A DNA stretch of 64,000 nt from Micromonospora avicenniae (GCF_900156065.1 NZ_FTNF01000003.1:432783-496782); one strand, 5' to 3'. Counted from the stretch's first letter, positions 1-9,715 are shown. Program-made: numbers and translations. Notes: generated from the letters alone by a model not told the origin.

Positions 1-526
1 GGCTCGCGGTGCCGAGTTCCTCGCCCCGGTCCAGATGCTCGTCCTCGAAGCTGGTCAGCGCGCCGGTGCTGAACCCGAACCGGCGGCGGACGGTCACCCC
101 CTGCGGGTCCCGGGCGCTGGCGCGGTAGAACGACCGGGAGACCGGGGCCCGCCAGTCGATCACCATCGGCTCGCCCAGCTCGTCGGTGACGTGCCGCCGT
201 CCGACGTGGTACACCCCGACGACCTCGTCGTCGGGGCCGGCGTCGTCGCTGTTCCGGCGGTCGGTCCCGCCGAAGTTCAGCCGGCCGAAGAAGAGCGGGG
301 TGGTCGGGTCGTCCGCCAGCTCCTTCACTCGCCGGGCCATGTGGCGGCCCAGCTGCTCAGCGGTGTACGAGTCGCCGGCGACCTTGTCGCCGGTGGAGAA
401 GAGGGCCTCCGCGCGTTCCCGCATCCGGCGCAGTGCCGCTCGGGAACTCTCGAGGTGGGCTCGCTCCGACGTCAGCTCGTCATCGAGGTCGGCGGGGTCG
501 TTCGACGTGTGGGCAGCAAGGGTCAT
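1..526 (-). CDS. HelD/HelR-type UvrD-family helicase, N-terminal part
   Basis: The gene is truncated by the left window edge; only the first ~175 residues are present, read leftwards from the ATG at 526. The N-terminus is a charged helical segment with many Arg and Glu residues (LESSRAALRRMRERAEALF), followed by a block containing FFGRLNFG, YHVGRRHV, IDWRAPVSRSFYRA and RRRFGFSTG. This arrangement is typical of actinobacterial HelD/HelR proteins, which bind RNA polymerase through a coiled-coil arm, release it from stalled complexes and can protect it from rifampicin. The ATPase motifs lie outside the window, so activity cannot be judged. No rifamycin-associated element was recognised upstream. 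An ordinary Rep/UvrD helicase is less likely, because those lack this N-terminal block. Confidence 0.82.
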   Translation of the reverse strand, partial: MTLAAHTSNDPADLDDELTSERAHLESSRAALRRMRERAEALFSTGDKVAGDSYTAEQLGRHMARRVKELADDPTTPLFFGRLNFGGTDRRNSDDAGPDDEVVGVYHVGRRHVTDELGEPMVIDWRAPVSRSFYRASARDPQGVTVRRRFGFSTGALTSFEDEHLDRGEELGTAS

Positions 527-692
527 CCGAGGCGACCTTCCGGTGCGTTCGTGTGATCGGTTGACCTGGGCCGCCCGGCGCTCCGTCGACGCGGTGCCGG
601 CTGTGCCCGTAGGCAGGAGGCGCGCGTCAACGCGCGCGGTCGTCCACCCTACGCCTCGACGCCGCGGCCGCCGAGTGATTTCCCGGACCGAT

Positions 693-750
693 CCGCCGGT
701 CGCCGCCAGCCGCCGCCGGTCGCCGCCGGTCGCCGCCGGTCGCCGCCGGT
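693..750. repeat. 10-bp tandem repeat tract
   Basis: The unit CGCCGCCGGT occurs in exact form at 711-720, 721-730, 731-740 and 741-750, preceded by two imperfect copies. The register then decays. The tract is non-coding and could vary in copy number between strains. Confidence 0.75.
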
Positions 751-849
751 CGCCGTGCGGTCGCCGCCGGCGCCGGCCGCCTTGATCCGGGCACCCGTCC
801 TGCACGGACACGTCTGCGCGTCCCGCCTGACGGCCATGCCGGTGAGCCT

Positions 850-885
850 GATACCTCTCAGGCATTTTTATGCCCCAGAGGTATC
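850..885. terminator. Nested dyad, possible terminator or operator
   Basis: Outer arms GATACCTCT (850-858) and AGAGGTATC (877-885) enclose inner arms GGCAT (861-865) and ATGCC (870-874) around a T-rich loop. An alternative plus-strand stem, GCCTGA/TCAGGC at 846-863, is followed by ATTTTT and looks like a short intrinsic terminator. The dyad lies about 95 bases beyond the stop codon of the nitrilase gene, which is transcribed towards it. Function is inferred from structure only. Confidence 0.45.
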
Positions 886-913
886 AACCTCGTGGTGATG
901 TCTGCTGCTCGGG

Positions 914-971
914 GCAACCGGCCAACCGGCCAACCGGGCAACCGGGCAACCGGGCTGCCGGGCTGCCGGGC
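914..971. repeat. 8-bp tandem repeat tract
   Basis: About seven head-to-tail copies of an 8-9 bp unit close to CAACCGGG; the last two have drifted to CTGCCGGG. The tract ends immediately before the stop codon of the nitrilase gene, so it lies in its 3' untranslated region. Confidence 0.75.
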
Positions 972-979
972 CACTGGCG

Positions 980-1780
980 TCAGGCATGATCGTGGACATC
1001 GGGTCGGTACCGCAGGTCGACCACGTCCCGCCGCTGCTGGTCGAGGGTCCAGTCCGAGACCTCGGCCAGGTCGACGGTGACCCGGAGCGTGCCCGCCTGG
1101 CCGGGCGGCAGCTCGGCGAGCACGTCGCCGCGTGGTGACACGACCATGCTCGGGCAGTGCTGGCGGGGATCGGCGAGGTTCACCGCGAACAAGAACCGTT
1201 GGTTCTCGGCCGCTCGGCTGATCAGGTGGCTGCGCCAGACGCCAGGCGTCGCCTCGGGGCTGGCGGCGTTGGTGAGGTAGACGAAGGCCTGCGCGCCCGA
1301 ACGCGCCAGGTGCTGCCACTGCTCGGGGTAGCGGATCTCCCGGCACAGCTGCACACCGACGGCGAGCTCTCCGTCGGGCTGACGTACCTGCCGCGTGGGC
1401 AGCTCGGTACCGGCCCGGAGCGCTGCCGCCCGCTCGTTCACCGCCAGGTTGATCTTCCGGTAGACCCATCGCCCACCGGACGGCGGGAAGTGCAGCGCGA
1501 CGTTCCACCAGCCGCCCTGCGCCGGCAGGAGGGAGCCGCAGAAGATGTGGACTCCCCGACGTCGTGCCAGTTCGGCGACCCGCTCGATCGCGTCGGCGAG
1601 GAGGGCCTGGTCGAGCGTGGCGAGGGGCGACAGGTCCGGTGCGTACCCCGAGATGGCCCCCTCGGGCAGCAGCACGAGGTCGTCCGGTTCGCTCTCGGCC
1701 ACCACCGCTTCGATGGACGCGAGATTTGTATTGATGTCCCAGGGCGTCGGGATCTGACCGATGGTCGCGCTGATTCGCAT
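980..1780 (-). CDS. Nitrilase-superfamily carbon-nitrogen hydrolase
   Basis: This 266-residue protein has the full nitrilase catalytic triad: Glu40 in LLPEG, Lys109 in VYRKIN, and Cys146 in QLCREIRYPE. The superfamily hydrolyses amides, nitriles or carbamoyl groups through a cysteine thioester, in the cytoplasm. Length is normal for a single-domain member (260-300 residues) and there is no signal peptide, so an apolipoprotein N-acyltransferase is excluded. The ATG at 1780 follows a purine-rich GGAAGGGACG. The gene diverges from the ArsR-type regulator at 1894, so the 113-base gap between them should hold both promoters. The substrate cannot be deduced; an omega-amidase or N-carbamoyl amidohydrolase role is possible. 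Confidence 0.88.
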   Translation of the reverse strand: MRISATIGQIPTPWDINTNLASIEAVVAESEPDDLVLLPEGAISGYAPDLSPLATLDQALLADAIERVAELARRRGVHIFCGSLLPAQGGWWNVALHFPPSGGRWVYRKINLAVNERAAALRAGTELPTRQVRQPDGELAVGVQLCREIRYPEQWQHLARSGAQAFVYLTNAASPEATPGVWRSHLISRAAENQRFLFAVNLADPRQHCPSMVVSPRGDVLAELPPGQAGTLRVTVDLAEVSDWTLDQQRRDVVDLRYRPDVHDHA

Positions 1781-1893
1781 CGTCCCTTCCTATCGGGTCG
1801 GTGACGAGGCGCGTCGTCGGCGGTGGGTGAGTTGTCGGGCATCGCCGCCGCGCTGGGAGGGGTGGGCGGCGAGGTGGGGCAACGGCCGGGATC

Positions 1894-2484
1894 ATGGGGA
1901 GTATGACCGAGCCGTCTGCCGAGCGACGTGGGCTGAGGATCAGCGACCCGCAGGTGATGCGGGCGCTGGCCCATCCCGCCCGACTCGCGATCATGGAACA
2001 CCTGAGTGCGCTCCAGGAGGGCGCTACGGCCACCGAGTCCGCCGAGGTCGTCGGCCTGTCGCCGAGTGCCACCAGCTACCACCTGCGAGAACTGGCCAAG
2101 GCGGGCCTCATCGAGCCGGCACCGAGCCGTGGTGACGCGCGGGAGCGGATCTGGCGGACCGTCAGCCCCAGCTGGACGGTGGACGCCGGTCGGGACGCCG
2201 AGCCGGAGGCGGTGGCGGCGCAGACCGCACTCGTCGAGGCGTTCCTCGCCGTCGAGCTGGAGCGCAGCCGGGAGTGGTTGCGGCGCGCATCGGCCGAGCC
2301 GCCCGAGTGGTACGACGTCGCCCGGCTATTCGACAGCCAGCTTCTGATCACCGCGGCGGAGCTCGCCGAGCTGAACGATGCGGTGGATCGGCTGCTGGAG
2401 CCGTATCGCAAGCGGACGCGTCCCGATCCGCCGTCCGACGCTCGGACCGTCTCGATCCACTACAAGGCGCTGCCGCTGGAGTGA
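1894..2484 (+). CDS. ArsR-like winged-helix transcriptional regulator
   Basis: This 196-residue protein has a winged helix-turn-helix near residues 18-80 (RALAHPARLAIMEHL, then ATATESAEVVGLSPSATSYHLRELAKAGLI), followed by a Glu/Arg-rich helical C-terminal region of unknown role. No metal-binding cysteine cluster is visible in the helix region, so metal sensing is not indicated. ATG codons occur at 1894 and 1903, neither with a strong ribosome site, so the true start could be nine bases later. The MFS exporter begins 43 bases after the stop, and a long dyad lies in the gap. A regulator-exporter operon is therefore likely, with the dyad as a candidate operator. Confidence 0.85.
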   Translation: MGSMTEPSAERRGLRISDPQVMRALAHPARLAIMEHLSALQEGATATESAEVVGLSPSATSYHLRELAKAGLIEPAPSRGDARERIWRTVSPSWTVDAGRDAEPEAVAAQTALVEAFLAVELERSREWLRRASAEPPEWYDVARLFDSQLLITAAELAELNDAVDRLLEPYRKRTRPDPPSDARTVSIHYKALPLE

Positions 2485-2498
2485 AGAGGGGTTGCCCC

Positions 2499-2546
2499 GA
2501 GCAGTTGTGAAGGATTACTTTCGAAGTATGTCCTTCACAACTGCTC
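2499..2546. promoter_or_regulatory. 48-base nested dyad covering the MFS start codon
   Basis: Perfect 16-bp arms at 2499-2514 and 2531-2546 flank a 16-base spacer, which itself contains a 5-bp inverted repeat (TACTT 2516-2520, AAGTA 2524-2528). Both repeats share nearly the same centre, about 2522. The candidate exporter ATG (2528-2530) is in the loop region and the AAGGA ribosome site (2510-2514) is within the left arm. It could be an operator for the upstream ArsR-type protein or an RNA hairpin that masks translation. Confidence 0.7.
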
Positions 2547-3829
2547 CATCGCGCTGGTCAGACGTCTGGCTCGTCACCGCCGCCCGCGGCATCTCCAGCT
2601 GCGGCGACTTCCTCGCCGCGAGCGCGCTCACCCTCACCCTGCAGAGCGCCGGGGCCGGCGGCCTGGCCGTCTCCGGCCTGCTGCTGGCCGCGACCCTGCC
2701 GCTGGTGGCGCTGGCCCCGCTGACCGGTCGGCTCGCCGACCGGGTGGACAGCCGCACGCTGCTGGTGCTCGCCGGGCTGGCGCAGGCGGGTATCTGCGTG
2801 GCGCTGGCAAACACCGGGGGACCGACGCTGATGATCGTTCTGGTCGGGCTGCTCGCCGTCGGCCTGGCCGTGACCCAGCCGGTGCTGGCCGCCCTGATCC
2901 CCGCCATGGTGCGACCGGCGGACCTGGCCCGCGCCAGCGCGCTACAGCAGTCCGCGGGGACACTCGGTGCGCTCGCCGGCCCCGCGCTCGCCGGGGTGCT
3001 GGTGGGGAGCTTCGGCACCCGTCTCCCGCTGCTGGTCGACGCGGCCAGCTACCTCGCGTTGGTCGCAGCCGGGCTGCTGATCCGTACCCGGCGGGGTGGC
3101 GGGCGGCGTCCAGGGCCGGTGGCGACCGGTGCCGGGATCGAGGCACGCGCCTGGCGGCTACGCCGCGATCCGCTGCTGCTCGCCACGGTGATCGGGGTGG
3201 CCGGAGTGGTCGGCGCGGTCGGCGCCATCAACGTGGTGGAGGTCTTCTTCATCCGAGAGACGCTGCACAGCAGCACGACCACGTACGGACTCGTCACCGC
3301 CGCCTGGACGCTGGGCATGCTGGCCGGTGCGTGGATCTTCGCGCGGGCCGTCGCGCGGCTCCGCCGCGACGGGGCACTGGCCGGCGCCGCGCTCGCCCTG
3401 CTCGGCGGATGCTGCCTGATGGTGCTGGTCTCGGCGGCCGTGCCGTCCGCTCTGCTGCTCGTGCCGATCTGGGTCGTGGGCGGGCTCTGCAACGGTGGCG
3501 ACAACGTCTTCGGCAACGTGTTGATGGCCCGCCGGGTGCCCGAGCCGGTCCGGGGACGCGCGTTCGCGGTCTACGTCGGAGCGGTGCAGGGCGCGTCCAT
3601 GGTGGGCTACCTGGCCGGCGGCCTCCTGCTCGAACTGCTCAGCCCCCGGCCCCTGGTGGCCGGCGCCGGGCTCGCCGGGCTGGCCGCGGTCGCCGTGCTG
3701 GCCGTACCCCTTCGCCGTGCGGCCCGGGCGGAGCGTGACGTCCGGCCCGTGTCGCGCGACGAACCGGCGAGCGCAGGTGAGGACGCGGAGCCGGGTGCGG
3801 GGTTGGCCACTCCGGTGCCGGGTCGCTGA
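2528..3829 (+). CDS. MFS transporter (exporter-like)
   Basis: This 433-residue membrane protein has about 12 hydrophobic segments and the MFS loop signature LTGRLADRVDSRTLL between the second and third helices. It fits the enterobactin exporter-like or macrolide exporter-like group, though the substrate is unknown. The hydrophilic Arg/Glu/Ala-rich tail begins near residue 405. The ATG at 2528 is chosen because the frame upstream overlaps the regulator gene; a GTG at 2507 is an in-frame alternative that would add VKDYFRS. Both candidate starts lie in the long dyad. The gene follows the ArsR-type regulator in the same direction. Confidence 0.87.
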   Translation: MSFTTAPSRWSDVWLVTAARGISSCGDFLAASALTLTLQSAGAGGLAVSGLLLAATLPLVALAPLTGRLADRVDSRTLLVLAGLAQAGICVALANTGGPTLMIVLVGLLAVGLAVTQPVLAALIPAMVRPADLARASALQQSAGTLGALAGPALAGVLVGSFGTRLPLLVDAASYLALVAAGLLIRTRRGGGRRPGPVATGAGIEARAWRLRRDPLLLATVIGVAGVVGAVGAINVVEVFFIRETLHSSTTTYGLVTAAWTLGMLAGAWIFARAVARLRRDGALAGAALALLGGCCLMVLVSAAVPSALLLVPIWVVGGLCNGGDNVFGNVLMARRVPEPVRGRAFAVYVGAVQGASMVGYLAGGLLLELLSPRPLVAGAGLAGLAAVAVLAVPLRRAARAERDVRPVSRDEPASAGEDAEPGAGLATPVPGR

Positions 3830-4717
<888 letters not shown>

Positions 4718-4761
4718 CCACTGCGGACGCGGCCGCCGCTCGGCGCGGCCCTCGCCCCTGC

Positions 4762-4809
4762 AACGAGAGACCGCCCTGGCCATCGCTGTGGCCAGGGCGG
4801 TCTCTCGTT
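4762..4809. terminator. Bidirectional terminator after mqnA
   Basis: Perfect 21-bp arms at 4762-4782 and 4789-4809 with a six-base loop (TCGCTG). The hairpin sits between the converging mqnA gene and the minus-strand serine hydrolase operon. The arms end in AAC/GTT, so a short T run is present on each strand. Confidence 0.9.
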
Positions 4810-4822
4810 CGGTTCGGGATGC

Positions 4823-5761
4823 TCAGGTGGGGTCTCGGAGCAGGGCTTCGGTGATCTTCTGGCAGTTCTTCATGCCGTAGTCGTAGCCCATGTCGATCGG
4901 GTACTTGACCATCACGCCCATCGTCCAGGTGTCGCCGATGGCCAGGCAGTTGATGTGCATCTCCTGCTCCCTGGTCCGGTCGATCCACCCGTTCTTGATG
5001 GCGATCTGCTTCCGTTCGGCGGCCGGGAACGCCTTCCGGATGCCGAAGTCGCCAGTGCCGCGGACCTGGCGCATCTCGTTGAGCAGCCAGTCGGTCCACT
5101 CGGGCCCGGCGGCCTTGCCCTCGGCGATGCAGTTGGCGAGCCGGGCCACGTCCCGGGGGGAGAGGGCCGTACGGCTCCAGCCGCCGTCCGGGGCGACGCT
5201 GCTGTCCGTGAGGCCACACATCGAGATCGCGCGCTTGATCGAGGCGGCCCGTCCGACGCTGTTGTAGAACTGCTCGGCTCGGGTGTTGTCACTGTCCCGG
5301 ATGATCAGGGTGGCGTCGGCGAGCTTGGCGTCGCTCGGCTTCTCCCCCTTCTCGTCGGCCCGGCGCAGGTAGTCGGAGACGATCCAGGACTTGATCAGCG
5401 AGGCGGTGGTGCTGGTCTCGTCCATGGTCTTCGAACCGATGATCTCGCCGGTCCGCCGGTCCAGGACGGCCCAGCCGTACCAACCCTCGATGTCGAGGTC
5501 GAGGTCCTTGGCCTCGAACGGCAGCGGCGGCAGGGACGGGCTGGGGCTCGGCTCCGCCGAGGGCCGGTTGCTGCGGTCGCCGGGTTCGTTGGTGGCCCGC
5601 GTGCCGTCGCCGGCGCCCGCGCCCCACGTAGCCGCGGCCTGGGACACGAACGGCGAGCCGGGCAGCAGGCGCAGCGACACGAGCACCAGGCCGATGAGGA
5701 TCACCGCCACGGCGATCAGCCGCAGGGGGGACGCGTCCCGGCTCCGCCGGTCGCCGGCCAT
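4823..5761 (-). CDS. Membrane-anchored penicillin-recognising serine hydrolase
   Basis: This 312-residue protein has an N-terminal membrane anchor (hydrophobic residues 13-33) and a Pro/Ser-rich linker, then a beta-lactamase/D,D-peptidase fold. The visible active-site motifs are S121-LIK124 (SxxK), S157-D158-N159 (SDN) and a KNG triad in IKNGW in place of KTG. These match class A beta-lactamase-like serine hydrolases, acting outside the membrane on peptidoglycan or beta-lactams. Its ATG shares one base with the stop codon of the upstream paralogue (TGATG), so the two are translationally coupled. It may be a cell-wall enzyme rather than a true beta-lactamase, because no Glu166 omega-loop motif was confidently seen. 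Confidence 0.82.
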   Translation of the reverse strand: MAGDRRSRDASPLRLIAVAVILIGLVLVSLRLLPGSPFVSQAAATWGAGAGDGTRATNEPGDRSNRPSAEPSPSPSLPPLPFEAKDLDLDIEGWYGWAVLDRRTGEIIGSKTMDETSTTASLIKSWIVSDYLRRADEKGEKPSDAKLADATLIIRDSDNTRAEQFYNSVGRAASIKRAISMCGLTDSSVAPDGGWSRTALSPRDVARLANCIAEGKAAGPEWTDWLLNEMRQVRGTGDFGIRKAFPAAERKQIAIKNGWIDRTREQEMHINCLAIGDTWTMGVMVKYPIDMGYDYGMKNCQKITEALLRDPT

Positions 5762-6744
5762 CAGAGCTTCCCGACCGGCTGCTGCGGCACCTTGAGCACG
5801 GCGCCGGGTTGCGGGGTCACCAACTGGGTGGCCACACTGGCGCAGGTCTTGGCTCCGTAGGAGAGCGGGCTCTTGGCCGGGTAGCGCAACATCACGGCGA
5901 GGCTCCACTTGTCGGTGACGGCGAGACAGTTGACGTGCCAGTTGCCGTCGTACGCCAGCTGGGTCCAGCCGTTCTTGATGCTGACCGGCCCCTGCGCCTT
6001 GATCGACGCCGGCAGGCCGTCGACGATCCCCCACTTGCCGCCGCCGTACGTGTCGTGCTGGTCGGACACGCTGCCGCGGACCTTGCTCATCTCGTTCAGC
6101 ACCCACTTGGTCCACTGCGGGCCGGCTGCCTTGCCGTCGGCGATGCAGTCGCCGAGTCGGACCGCGTCGCGCGGGGACATCCGGGTGAAGCTCCAGTAGC
6201 CCTGGTATTTGGCCACGTTGCCGCGGCTGGTGTCGGTGAGGCCGCAAATCTTGATCGCCCGCTGGATCACCGGACTCGGCTGGCTGTTCGGCAGGATCCT
6301 GTACGAGCCGCCGGCGGCGTAGTAGACCTTGTTGGCCGCGTCGTCGTTGCTGTCCCGGATGGCGAGGCTGGCCGCCTTCAGCATGTCGGCCGGAGGCTTC
6401 TTGTCGTCGAGCTGGCGCAGGTAGTCGCTGACGATCCAGGCCTTGATCATCGACTCGGTCGAGCTGGTCGAGGCCATGTTCTTCGACCCGGAGATCTTGC
6501 CGGTCTTGCGGTCCATGAGGGCCCAGGAGAAGAACTCACCGTCGAAGTCCACCGAGACCCGGCCGGCGGCCAGGGTCGGCGGTGGCGGTGCGGTGGGTGC
6601 GGGCGCCGCGACGCTGGCTCCGCCACCGCCACCGCTGCTGCCGCCGTCGCCGCTGGAAAGGCGGGCGTAGGCGGTCGGAACGATCAGGGCGCTACCGAGG
6701 AGGACTGCCGCGACGGCGAGCACCATGGTCACGCGGGAACGCAT
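5761..6744 (-). CDS. Secreted or anchored serine hydrolase, paralogue of the next gene
   Basis: This 327-residue protein has an N-terminal signal or anchor (residues 1-28), a Gly/Ser then Pro-rich linker, and a beta-lactamase-like domain with S98-MIK101, S132-N133-D134 and IKNGW. The same ordered motifs and similar flanking text (SWALMDRKTGKISGSKNM here, GWAVLDRRTGEIIGSKTM next door) show that it is a tandem duplicate of the downstream gene. The middle motif is SND here and SDN there. It is the first gene of a two-gene operon starting at the ATG at 6744. Peptidoglycan remodelling or beta-lactam interaction is inferred. Confidence 0.82.
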   Translation of the reverse strand: MRSRVTMVLAVAAVLLGSALIVPTAYARLSSGDGGSSGGGGGASVAAPAPTAPPPPTLAAGRVSVDFDGEFFSWALMDRKTGKISGSKNMASTSSTESMIKAWIVSDYLRQLDDKKPPADMLKAASLAIRDSNDDAANKVYYAAGGSYRILPNSQPSPVIQRAIKICGLTDTSRGNVAKYQGYWSFTRMSPRDAVRLGDCIADGKAAGPQWTKWVLNEMSKVRGSVSDQHDTYGGGKWGIVDGLPASIKAQGPVSIKNGWTQLAYDGNWHVNCLAVTDKWSLAVMLRYPAKSPLSYGAKTCASVATQLVTPQPGAVLKVPQQPVGKL

Positions 6745-7127
6745 GAGTCGGTGAACTCCAGATGTAGGGGCCGGGGGGACCGGCTTTCTGTCAGGACGGA
6801 CCGGTTGATCGCCCAGGCCGGGAAGGGTCCACGGCCCGTGGGGACGGCGATCGTCGCCAGCCGATCGGTGTGACGTCGGAAGTCTACGTCCGCAACTGCG
6901 ATATGCCAGCGCCTGGCACCTGGCAAGTTGCCGTGAAGGCGGGATATCGAACCGTTATGCGAATTACGGGATAGTTCATCTTTGTTCCGTAAGGCACGTT
7001 ATCCGGACTGTCCGTAAAAGTTCCGTAAGGGAGGCGGGGGTCAGCCGACGTTCCGATTCGGAAGATGTGCTCGGATTCCTGTTACACCCCCTGGTGTATC
7101 CGGTCGTGAGCTGTAACACTTGTCGTC
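6745..7127. promoter_or_regulatory. Divergent regulatory region between serine hydrolases and paaA
   Basis: This 383-base gap is relatively AT-rich and should hold promoters for both directions. It contains an 11-bp direct repeat, GTTCCGTAAGG, at 6984-6994 and 7020-7030. Near paaA there is a compact palindrome, ACACC-N4-GGTGT (7084-7097), and a wider inverted repeat, TGTTACA (7080-7086) with TGTAACA (7112-7118), ending 9 bases before the paaA start. The latter two are candidate operators for a phenylacetate-responsive repressor. No coding sequence was seen. Confidence 0.6.
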
Positions 7128-8198
7128 ATGTATGGCAACGACTTCGGCGCCCCGGAGGAGGCATCCGGCGGCGGCCTGCTCGGTGAGGTCGAGGCGGCTG
7201 AGGCCGCCCTGCGGGAGGCGGCGGCCCGGCAGCGGCGGGGCGCGCCCGCGTCCGACGACGACCTGGCGGGGTTCTTCGCCGAGGTCGTCGAGGCGGACCA
7301 GAAGATCGAGCCGCGCGACTGGATGCCGGAGGCGTACCGCAAGACGCTGATCCGGCAGATCGCCCAGCACGCCCACTCCGAGATCATCGGCATGCAGCCG
7401 GAAGGAAACTGGATCAGCCGGGCGCCGTCGCTCAAGCGCAAGGCGATCCTGCTCGCCAAGGTCCAGGACGAGGCCGGGCACGGGCTCTACCTCTACGCCG
7501 CCGCCGAGACCCTCGGTATCAGCCGCGACGAGCTGGTCGACCTGCTCCTGAACGGCCGGCAGAAGTACAGCTCGATCTTCAACTACCCCACCCTCACCTG
7601 GGCGGACGTCGGCGCCATCGGCTGGCTGGTCGACGGCGCCGCGATCGTCAACCAGGTGCCGCTGTGCCGGTGCTCCTACGGGCCGTACGCCCGAGCGATG
7701 ATCCGCATCTGCAAGGAGGAGTCGTTCCACCAGCGGCAGGGCTACGAGATCCTGCACACACTTTCCCACGGCACCCCTGAGCAGAAGGCGATGGCCCAGG
7801 ACGCGCTGGACCGCTGGTGGTATCCGTCGCTGGCGATGTTCGGCCCGCCGGACGGCGAGTCGACGCACTCCACGCAGTCGATGGCCTGGAAGATCAAGCG
7901 CTTCTCGAACGACGAGCTGCGCCAGCGCTTCGTCGACATGTGCGTGCAGCAGGCCGAGATCCTCGGCCTGACCATTCCCGACCCCGACCTGCGCTGGAAC
8001 GACGAGCGGCAGGCGTACGACTTCACCCAGCCCGACTACGACGAGCTGATGCGGGTCATCTCCGGCGACGGGCCGTGCAACCGGCAGCGGATGGCCCACC
8101 GCCGCCAGGCCCACGCCGACGGCGCCTGGGTACGCGAGGCCGCCACGGCGTACGCCGCCAAGCGGGCGGCGGAGAACAAGGAGAAGGTGGCAGCGTGA
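7128..8198 (+). CDS. paaA: Phenylacetyl-CoA 1,2-epoxidase catalytic subunit PaaA
   Basis: This 356-residue protein is the di-iron ferritin-like subunit of the PaaABCDE multicomponent monooxygenase, which converts phenylacetyl-CoA to its ring-1,2-epoxide. Iron-ligand motifs are visible in [20 protein letters not shown] and in [15 protein letters not shown] (ExxH). It starts at the ATG at 7128, about 9 bases after an inverted repeat that could be an operator. Its stop codon overlaps the GTG of paaB (GTGA), the first of several tight overlaps in the operon. The genes for the later pathway steps (paaG, paaZ, paaK) are not in the window. Confidence 0.95.
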   Translation: MYGNDFGAPEEASGGGLLGEVEAAEAALREAAARQRRGAPASDDDLAGFFAEVVEADQKIEPRDWMPEAYRKTLIRQIAQHAHSEIIGMQPEGNWISRAPSLKRKAILLAKVQDEAGHGLYLYAAAETLGISRDELVDLLLNGRQKYSSIFNYPTLTWADVGAIGWLVDGAAIVNQVPLCRCSYGPYARAMIRICKEESFHQRQGYEILHTLSHGTPEQKAMAQDALDRWWYPSLAMFGPPDGESTHSTQSMAWKIKRFSNDELRQRFVDMCVQQAEILGLTIPDPDLRWNDERQAYDFTQPDYDELMRVISGDGPCNRQRMAHRRQAHADGAWVREAATAYAAKRAAENKEKVAA

Positions 8199-8475
8199 CC
8201 GATCCGTCGCCTCTGTGGGAGGTCTTCGTCCGGGCCCGGCGGGGGCTGTCGCACACCCACGTCGGCAGCCTGCACGCCCCGGACGCGGAGCTGGCCCTGC
8301 GTAACGCCCGCGACCTCTACACCAGACGGCAGGAGGGTGTGTCGATCTGGGTGGTGCCGGCGAGCGCGATCACCGCGTCGAGCCCGGACGAGAAGGACGC
8401 GTTCTTCGACCCGGCAGCCGACAAGGTCTACCGTCACCCCACCTTCTACGAGGTGCCGGACGGGGTGGCGCACCT

Positions 8476-8479
<4 letters not shown>
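8195..8479 (+). CDS. paaB: Phenylacetyl-CoA epoxidase subunit PaaB
   Basis: This 94-residue protein carries the family blocks [24 protein letters not shown] and [22 protein letters not shown]. PaaB is the small structural subunit that bridges PaaAC heterodimers in the epoxidase complex. The start is the GTG at 8195, which overlaps the paaA stop by four bases; longer open frames upstream are antisense-like readings of paaA. Its stop in turn overlaps the paaC GTG. Confidence 0.93.
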
Positions 8480-9207
<728 letters not shown>

Positions 9208-9241
9208 ACAGCCCAGCGGTCGCGAAGGGAGGGTGGCGCCG

Positions 9242-9715
9242 GTGAATCCGAGGGAGGCCGCGGCAGCGGTGGTGGACCCGGAGATCCGGGTGCTCACCAT
9301 CGACGAGCTGGGCATCCTGCGGTCGGTCGACGAGGACCCGGCGACCGGCCGCGTGGTCGTCACCATCACCCCCACCTACACGGGCTGCCCGGCGATGGAC
9401 GTGATCCGCGCCGACATCCGCCGCGCCCTGACCGCTGCCGGCCACCCGGACGTCGAGGTCCGCACCGTCCACGCCCCGGCGTGGAGCACCGACTGGATCT
9501 CGGAGTCCGGCCGGGCGAAGCTGGCCGCCGCCGGCATCGCGCCGCCGCAGCCGGTGCGCCCGGCCGGCGTCGTACCGCTGACCCTCTCGGTGCGCTGCCC
9601 CCGCTGCGGCTCGCCGGAGACCGAACAGCTCAGCCACTTCGGCTCCACCGCGTGCAAGGCGCTCTGGCGGTGCCGCTCCTGCTCTGAACCCTTCGACCAC
9701 CTGAAGGCGCTGTGA
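9242..9715 (+). CDS. paaD: Phenylacetyl-CoA epoxidase accessory protein PaaD
   Basis: This 157-residue protein has an N-terminal MIP18/DUF59-like domain (AAAVVDPEIRVLTIDELGILRSV and TPTYTGCPAMD) and a C-terminal zinc-ribbon with cysteine pairs CPRC and CRSC. PaaD is thought to help assemble iron-sulfur or di-iron centres of the epoxidase. The GTG at 9242 is chosen because GAAGGGAGG (9224-9232) lies nine bases upstream. The in-frame GTG at 9233 directly abuts that site, and the frame further upstream overlaps paaC. Confidence 0.92.
   Translation: MNPREAAAAVVDPEIRVLTIDELGILRSVDEDPATGRVVVTITPTYTGCPAMDVIRADIRRALTAAGHPDVEVRTVHAPAWSTDWISESGRAKLAAAGIAPPQPVRPAGVVPLTLSVRCPRCGSPETEQLSHFGSTACKALWRCRSCSEPFDHLKAL

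Larger units (their letters stand above)
527..979. other. Gene-free, repeat-rich spacer
   Basis: About 450 bases between the divergent helD-like start and the 3' end of the nitrilase gene. It contains a palindrome at 620-637 (8-bp arms GCGCGCGT/ACGCGCGC around CA), a 10-bp tandem repeat tract, a nested dyad and an 8-bp tandem repeat tract, listed separately. The short open frames here are produced by the repeats and have no recognisable protein features. The helD-like promoter should lie in 527-620. Confidence 0.6.

Noticed and set aside
649..837. Short minus-strand open frame over the 10-bp repeats
   Set aside because: Its sequence is a Gly/Arg repeat dictated by the tandem DNA repeat; no supporting features.
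693..971. Possible CRISPR array
   Set aside because: Repeat units are 8-10 bp and directly adjacent, without spacers; no cas genes nearby.
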